Below, piece by piece: positions 59,820 to 64,000 of a stretch of DNA of 64,000 nt. Each line of letters starts with the position of its first letter. Position 1 is the first letter of the stretch. The position numbers and the translations under genes were made by a program. The stretch is from Sphingomonas arenae. GTDB taxonomy: Bacteria > Pseudomonadota > Alphaproteobacteria > Sphingomonadales > Sphingomonadaceae. The stretch spans positions 62,001 to 126,000 of the forward strand of contig NZ_JAFFJU010000001.1 in NCBI RefSeq assembly GCF_016924655.1. Direction: 5' to 3'. The notes under the pieces are model-generated. The model worked only from the letters and a program-made list of their open reading frames with translations. It was not told the DNA's origin and ran no database searches.

Positions 59820-60986
59820 ATGACCGCCGCCGACCTGCGCATCGCCCTCGTATCGGGCAATTACAATTACGTTCGCGATGGCGCGAACCAGGCGCTGAAC
59901 CGATTGGTCGGCTACCTCTTGCGTCAGGGTGCGCAGGTTCGCGCCTATTCACCCACGGTCGCAAGTCCTGCCTTCCCGCCCACCGGCGACCTGGTGTCGC
60001 TGCCTTCCGTCGCGGCACCCGGACGTGACGAATATCGGCTGCCACTGGGCCTGCCGTTGCGGGTTCGGAGAGACCTTGCGGCCTTTCAGCCCAACATTCT
60101 CCATATCGCCAGCCCCGACATCTCCGCCCATCGGGCGGTCAGCTGGGCGCGTCGGCGAGGGATCCCGTCCATCGCCTCCGTCCACACCCGGTTCGAGACG
60201 TATCTCACGTACTATCACCTCGAGCCGCTGGAGCCCGCCGTCCGAGCCATCCTCCGCCGGCTCTATCGCCGCTGCGACGCACTGCTCGTCCCGGCCGAGT
60301 CCACGGCAGCCGTCCTTCGTGCCCAGCGGATGAATCGCAACATCGCGATCTGGTCCAGGGGAGTGGATCGGGAGCAGTTCCATCCAGGGCGCCGGGACGT
60401 TGAGTGGCGGCGCTCCCTTGGGGTCGGCGACGACGAGATGGTCGTTGCGTTTCTCGGCCGGGTCGTGATGGAGAAGGCGCTCGACGTCTTCGCCGACACC
60501 ATCGACGAGCTGGCGCGCCGGGGAGTGCGCCACAAGGTGCTCGTGATCGGAGAGGGACCGGCCCGGCCCTGGTTCCAGGAACGGATGCCCAGCGGCATAT
60601 TTCTCGGCCAGCAGGAGGGATCAGACCTCGCTCGCGCACTTGCCAGCGCGGATGTTTTCCTGAACCCGTCCGTGACCGAAGCCTTCGGCAACGTCACCCT
60701 CGAGTCCATGGCCTGCAGCCTGCCGGTGGTTGCTGCCGAAGCGACCGGAGCAACCAACCTCGTACGCGACGGAGAAACGGGCGTCCTTGCCGACCCGGGC
60801 GACATCACGGCGTTTGCCGACGCGCTGCAGGCCTATGCCGAAAACCCCAGCCTGCGCGAACGTCACGGCCGCGCAGGTCTGGAGTTCGCCAAGACTCAGG
60901 ATTGGGACCACATCAACTCGGCCGTGGTGAAGACCTACCTCCGCGCGATCGAGCGGCGGGAGCGCCTGGCCCGGATCAAGGGCTAG
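59820..60986 (+). CDS. GT4-family glycosyltransferase (alpha-mannosyltransferase-like)
   Basis: A 388-residue GT-B fold enzyme using a nucleotide sugar. It starts MTAADLRIALVSGNYNYVRD with AAGGG upstream. The N-terminal domain has 'ILHIASPDISAHRAVSWA' and 'ASVHTRFETYLTYYHLEPLE'. The C-terminal donor domain has 'IAIWSRGVDREQFHPGRR', 'VAFLGRVVMEKALDVFADTI' and the EX7E-type 'NPSVTEAFGNVTLESMA'. The pattern resembles lipid-linked mannosyl/sulfoquinovosyl transferases (PimB/SqdX style). It likely glycosylates a membrane lipid, which is inference. Its stop shares CTAG with padR. Confidence 0.9.
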   Translation: MTAADLRIALVSGNYNYVRDGANQALNRLVGYLLRQGAQVRAYSPTVASPAFPPTGDLVSLPSVAAPGRDEYRLPLGLPLRVRRDLAAFQPNILHIASPDISAHRAVSWARRRGIPSIASVHTRFETYLTYYHLEPLEPAVRAILRRLYRRCDALLVPAESTAAVLRAQRMNRNIAIWSRGVDREQFHPGRRDVEWRRSLGVGDDEMVVAFLGRVVMEKALDVFADTIDELARRGVRHKVLVIGEGPARPWFQERMPSGIFLGQQEGSDLARALASADVFLNPSVTEAFGNVTLESMACSLPVVAAEATGATNLVRDGETGVLADPGDITAFADALQAYAENPSLRERHGRAGLEFAKTQDWDHINSAVVKTYLRAIERRERLARIKG

Positions 60987-61597
60987 CGCAACCGTTCGAT
61001 CCGCTTGGCGGCGTCGTCGAGGATATCGGTGACCTCGTTGAGAAGGTCCTCGTTCCACCCCTCGTGAGCGACGCGGTTGCGAAGAGCGTGCATCAGGTTT
61101 CCGATTGCGCGCCCGAGTTCCGGCCGGCTGCTGCGGCGGCGAGAGGAACCATGCTCTTCCAGCCGCTCGAACAGACGCTCGACCTCGCCCGCATTCTCCT
61201 CCAGGTGGCTGTGCCCTTCGACGGTAGCGGCGAACTTTTTGCGGGTCCCCTCGGCTGCCTGTTCCTCGATCAGCCCCATGTCCTGCAGCATGGTCAGCGT
61301 GGGGTAGACCACGCCCGGACTGGGCGCGTAGTCACCGTGGGTCATCTCCTCGATCGCCCGAATGAGGTCGTAGCCATGCCTCGGCTCGTCCGCGATCAGC
61401 TTGAGCAGCACGAGCCGAAGTTCGCCTTGCCCGAACATGCGGCCCCGACGGCCGCGGCGCCTTCCGCTCCAATCATCGTCGCGGAACTCGAACTCGAAGC
61501 GCCCGCCCGGCCCGAAGCTGAACCCGCCCGGACCCATTGAGAACATGCCACGCGGCCAGCGTTCGCCGCCACCGCAACCCTGTCGATACCAACCCAT
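60983..61597 (-). CDS. PadR-family transcriptional regulator with glycine/arginine-rich N-terminus
   Basis: A 204-residue regulator. The winged helix of PadR is at about residues 55-135: 'ELRLVLLKLIADEPRHGYDL', 'IRAIEEMTHGDYAPSPGVVY' and 'PTLTMLQDMGLIEEQ', followed by a C-terminal dimerising helix pair. The first 50 residues (MGWYRQGCGGGERWPRGMFS..) are glycine-, phenylalanine- and arginine-rich, as in YqjI-like PadR proteins whose tails bind metals. The ATG at 61597 follows AAGGAG. It is divergent from rarA; dyad repeats upstream suggest self-regulation. Confidence 0.9.
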   Translation of the reverse strand: MGWYRQGCGGGERWPRGMFSMGPGGFSFGPGGRFEFEFRDDDWSGRRRGRRGRMFGQGELRLVLLKLIADEPRHGYDLIRAIEEMTHGDYAPSPGVVYPTLTMLQDMGLIEEQAAEGTRKKFAATVEGHSHLEENAGEVERLFERLEEHGSSRRRSSRPELGRAIGNLMHALRNRVAHEGWNEDLLNEVTDILDDAAKRIERLR

Positions 61598-61615
61598 CTT
61601 CACGACTCCTTCCGA

Positions 61616-61648
61616 CTGCATCGAGATATATCTTCGCTGCATCGAAGA
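61616..61648. promoter_or_regulatory. Putative PadR operator
   Basis: A direct repeat CTGCATCGA at 61616-61624 and 61637-61645 (21-base period, two helical turns), with the perfect palindrome AGATATATCT (61624-61633) between and an inverted TCTTCG..CGAAGA. It is centred about 35 bases upstream of the padR start and 50-80 bases before rarA. Confidence 0.55.
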
Positions 61649-61696
61649 CAAGCCACGCTGGAGATGTGCATCGGCGCAGCCTATAGCAGCCCGTGC

Positions 61697-63025
61697 ATGG
61701 CCGACCTGTTCAGCGACGATCCCGTGGAAGCTGCACCCGTGCCACCGGCCGCCGACGCCCCGCTTGCGGACCGCCTTCGTCCCGCTAGCCTCGGAGATGT
61801 GGTCGGTCAGGAGCACCTGACCGGCCCGGAAGGTGCGATCGGCCGGATGGTCGCGGCCGGAAAGCTCAGCTCCCTCATCCTCTGGGGCCCACCGGGTACC
61901 GGCAAGACCAGCATCGCGCGCCTGCTGGCCCAGGCGGTCGACCTTCGCTTCGTCCCGCTGTCAGCGGTGTTCTCCGGCGTGGCCGACCTCAAGAGGGTTT
62001 TCGCAGAGGCACGAGAGCACGCCAAAGCAGGTCGCCGAACCCTGCTGTTCGTGGACGAGATCCACCGCTTCAATCGCGCGCAGCAGGATGGATTCCTTCC
62101 CTTTGTCGAAGACGGCACCGTAACCCTCGTCGGAGCTACCACGGAGAACCCGAGCTTCGAGCTGAACGCCGCGCTGCTTTCCCGCTGCCAGGTGCTGATC
62201 CTGCGCCGCCTCGACCATGTCGCACTCTGCAGCCTCCTCGACCGTGCCGAGGACGTGGTCGGCCGAGCGCTTCCCCTCACTCCAGCGGCCCGGGATGCGC
62301 TGGTCGCGAGCGCCGATGGCGACGGGCGGTTCCTGCTCAATCAGGCCGAAACGCTCTTCGACGTCGCGCTGGAGCAAGCGCTGGACCCAACGGCCCTCGC
62401 CGCGTTCCTGCAGCGCCGGGTGGCAGTCTACGACAAGGACCGGGAGGGTCACTACAACCTCATTTCGGCCCTGCATAAAGGCTTGCGGGGGTCGGATCCG
62501 CAGGCGGCGCTCTACTATCTCGCCCGGATGCTGACCGCGGGGGAGGAGCCGCTGTACGTCCTCCGCCGGCTGACACGGTTCGCTTCGGAGGATATTGGGC
62601 TGGCCGATCCGCAGGCGCTTGTCCAGTGCCTCGCCGCCAAGGACGCCTATGATTTCCTCGGCTCTCCCGAAGGTGAGCTCGCGATCGTGCAGGCCTGTCT
62701 CTATTGCGCAGTCGCGCCGAAATCGAACGCGGCCTACAAGGCGCAGAAAGCGGCATGGCGAAGCGCGAAGGATACTGGAAGCCTGATGCCGCCGAAGCAC
62801 ATTCTGAACGCTCCGACGAAGCTGATGAAGGACATCGGGTACGGCCGCGGCTACGCCTATGATCATGACGAGCAGGCCGGCTTTTCGGGCCAAGATTACT
62901 GGCCGGAAGGAATGAGTCCGCAACGTTTCTACGAGCCGACCGACCGCGGCTTTGAAGCCAAGGTTGCGGAACGGCTACGCTACTGGGCGGAGCTGCGCAG
63001 CGAACGGCGCAGCTCAGACGACTGA
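61697..63025 (+). CDS. rarA: Replication-associated recombination protein RarA
   Basis: AAA+ ATPase of 442 residues acting at stalled replication forks. Start ATG at 61697 (MADLFSDDPVE); an in-frame ATG at 61664 would add an unrelated 11 residues. It has 'LADRLRPASLGDVVGQEHLT', Walker A 'WGPPGTGKTSIARLLAQ', Walker B 'TLLFVDEIHRFNRAQQDGFL', sensor 1 'LVGATTENPSFELNAALLSR', and the C-terminal tetramerisation part 'YNLISALHKGLRGSDPQAAL' to 'GYGRGYAYDHDEQAGF'. No ribosome site is obvious. It is divergent from padR. Confidence 0.95.
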   Translation: MADLFSDDPVEAAPVPPAADAPLADRLRPASLGDVVGQEHLTGPEGAIGRMVAAGKLSSLILWGPPGTGKTSIARLLAQAVDLRFVPLSAVFSGVADLKRVFAEAREHAKAGRRTLLFVDEIHRFNRAQQDGFLPFVEDGTVTLVGATTENPSFELNAALLSRCQVLILRRLDHVALCSLLDRAEDVVGRALPLTPAARDALVASADGDGRFLLNQAETLFDVALEQALDPTALAAFLQRRVAVYDKDREGHYNLISALHKGLRGSDPQAALYYLARMLTAGEEPLYVLRRLTRFASEDIGLADPQALVQCLAAKDAYDFLGSPEGELAIVQACLYCAVAPKSNAAYKAQKAAWRSAKDTGSLMPPKHILNAPTKLMKDIGYGRGYAYDHDEQAGFSGQDYWPEGMSPQRFYEPTDRGFEAKVAERLRYWAELRSERRSSDD

Positions 63026-63039
63026 ACAGGAGGGACCCG

Positions 63040-64000
63040 ATGTACAGAGACACCAGCCGATACTGGCAGGCGCAACTGATGGAATGGGGGCCAAAAATTG
63101 CCATTGCCCTCCTGATCCTGCTGATAACGTGGCTGGTGGCCCGCGCGGTCAAATGGGCGCTCGCCAAGGCGGTCTCCCGGACGCCCGCCCTGCAGAAGCA
63201 TACTCCGGGCGATCAGCATGAAACCATCGGTCACCAGCTCGGCACGATTGCCAAGCTGATCATCTGGCTCGTCGGCATCATGGCGGCGCTCCAGTTCCTC
63301 GGCATTGGTCAGATCCTGCAACCCATCAACCAGCTGACGACCGAGATCTTCGCCTTCCTCCCCCGCCTGATCGGTGCAGGGCTGATCTTCTTCATTGGCC
63401 TCATCGTCGCCCGTATCGTCCGCAAGCTGGTGGAAACGGTGCTTTCCGCCGCCAACGTCGACGGGTGGATGGCGCGCGCGGGACTTGGCGATCACCCGAG
63501 CACCGTGCGGCCGGATCCCGCGGCTGTTCCACCGGGCGCCGCTCCGGGACAGGGGCGCGCCACCTTCGCCCGGGCGGCCGGCATCCTGGTGTTCGCGTTC
63601 ATCATCATCCCGGTGGCCATTGCGGCGCTGCAGGTTCTCGGCATCGAGGCGATCAGTGGCCCTGCGATTCACATGCTGGATCAGATCAGCGCCGCTATTC
63701 CCCGGCTGCTGACTGCAGCCCTATGGCTCGGTATTGCCTTCATTGCCGCTCGCTTCCTGAAGACGATCATCGAGGGCATCCTGCCTCCGACGGGGTTTGA
63801 CGATGCGATCCGTTCGACCGGCATGGTGCCCGCCACCACGGCTCCATCCCGCATCGTGGCGAATGTCGCCTTCATTGCAATCATGCTGGCGGCGGCGATC
63901 GAGGCCGCACGGCAACTCGGCGGGGACGCGATCGCCGGCTTCCTGTTCCAGGTGACGGAACTGGGCGGTAAGGTGATCTTCGGGACGCTGATCATCGTGG
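63040..64000 (+). CDS. CmpX/MscS-like membrane protein with conserved TM-helix repeats, 3'-partial
   Basis: The ATG at 63040 follows AGGAGGG; the frame is open through the right edge (320 codons visible). At least six hydrophobic helices are present: 'IAIALLILLITWLVARAV', 'IIWLVGIMAALQFLGI', 'RLIGAGLIFFIGLIVARIV', 'AAGILVFAFIIIPVAIAALQ', 'LLTAALWLGIAFIAARFL' and 'VANVAFIAIMLAAAIEAARQ'. The repeated pattern of a long helix followed by a short amphipathic one matches the TM_helix repeats (PF05552) of the CmpX group of small-conductance mechanosensitive channels. A proline/alanine/glycine-rich loop interrupts it near residue 165. It follows rarA by 14 bases, so it may be co-transcribed. Confidence 0.83.
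   Translation, partial: MYRDTSRYWQAQLMEWGPKIAIALLILLITWLVARAVKWALAKAVSRTPALQKHTPGDQHETIGHQLGTIAKLIIWLVGIMAALQFLGIGQILQPINQLTTEIFAFLPRLIGAGLIFFIGLIVARIVRKLVETVLSAANVDGWMARAGLGDHPSTVRPDPAAVPPGAAPGQGRATFARAAGILVFAFIIIPVAIAALQVLGIEAISGPAIHMLDQISAAIPRLLTAALWLGIAFIAARFLKTIIEGILPPTGFDDAIRSTGMVPATTAPSRIVANVAFIAIMLAAAIEAARQLGGDAIAGFLFQVTELGGKVIFGTLIIV

Overview
The window reads as a high-GC alphaproteobacterial chromosome segment, most likely from the Sphingomonadales (Sphingomonas or a close relative). The evidence is the crtY-crtI-crtB-crtZ carotenoid block, the PrsK/PrsR regulator pair, a DUF4893 lipoprotein, an Oar-type TonB receptor beside secreted glycoside hydrolases, an SWFGD/DUF2171 protein behind a match to the alphaproteobacterial EcfG stress promoter, and short repeats that read CTTCGACAGGCTCAGGGTGA. 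I see no rRNA, CRISPR array, prophage or intact insertion sequence. There are two tRNAs, Ala(CGC) on the minus strand and Glu(CTC) on the plus strand. Genes are packed tightly, with many ATGA/GTGA/TTGA/TGATG start-stop overlaps and four tail-to-tail pairs whose stops share one CTAG.

Layout. 0-7 kb: 5'-truncated D-lactate dehydrogenase, a two-domain universal stress protein, a class I methyltransferase, a haem-oxygenase-like iron enzyme, a small exported coiled-coil protein, then argH and argG facing each other. 7-14 kb: tRNA-Ala, the SWFGD/DUF2171 stress protein, an MDR oxidoreductase, a zinc metallopeptidase, 3-hydroxybutyrate dehydrogenase, a DUF4893 lipoprotein and an M20 amidohydrolase. 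13.8-24.8 kb: PrsK/PrsR, a 74-residue unknown, an ABC-F ATPase carrying an in-frame repeat insertion, a PepSY-like exported protein, a repeat cluster, a PhoP/PhoQ-like pair, a polyprenyl diphosphate synthase and a CDP-alcohol phosphotransferase with an extra N-terminal domain. 24.8-29 kb: HrpB helicase (also with an in-frame repeat insertion), an NDUFS4-like complex I subunit, WecB and tRNA-Glu.

29-41.6 kb is a carbohydrate-utilisation locus: GPH-type sugar symporter, exported GH3 beta-glucosidase, LacI regulator, exported PF10091/GH144-like glucanase, exported GH43-like enzyme, TonB-dependent receptor and FucP/GluP-type sugar transporter. An identical palindromic core, GTAACCGGTTAC, lies in both divergent control regions (near 32.85 and 40.16 kb), so one LacI protein probably controls the whole set. 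The GH144-like plus GH3 pairing suggests beta-1,2-glucan as the substrate; this is inference.

41.8-48.4 kb: tamA, tamB and a 55-residue lipoprotein gene, all translationally coupled. 48.4-54.6 kb: LLM flavin monooxygenase, a 1106-residue exported beta-propeller amidohydrolase, an MgtC/DUF4010 membrane protein and a DUF2141 protein. 54.7-58.7 kb: carotenoid genes crtY, crtI, crtB and convergent crtZ. 58.8-64 kb: a small unknown, a DNA-deoxyinosine glycosylase family gene, a GT4 glycosyltransferase, a PadR regulator divergent from rarA, and a CmpX-like membrane channel gene cut by the window end.

No single wholly new system is proven here. The best leads are the LacI-controlled glucan locus with its unusual receptor leader and intercistronic hairpin, the two repeat insertions tolerated inside essential-looking ATPase/helicase genes, the stress-promoter-linked disordered SWFGD protein, and the fused CDP-alcohol phosphotransferase.
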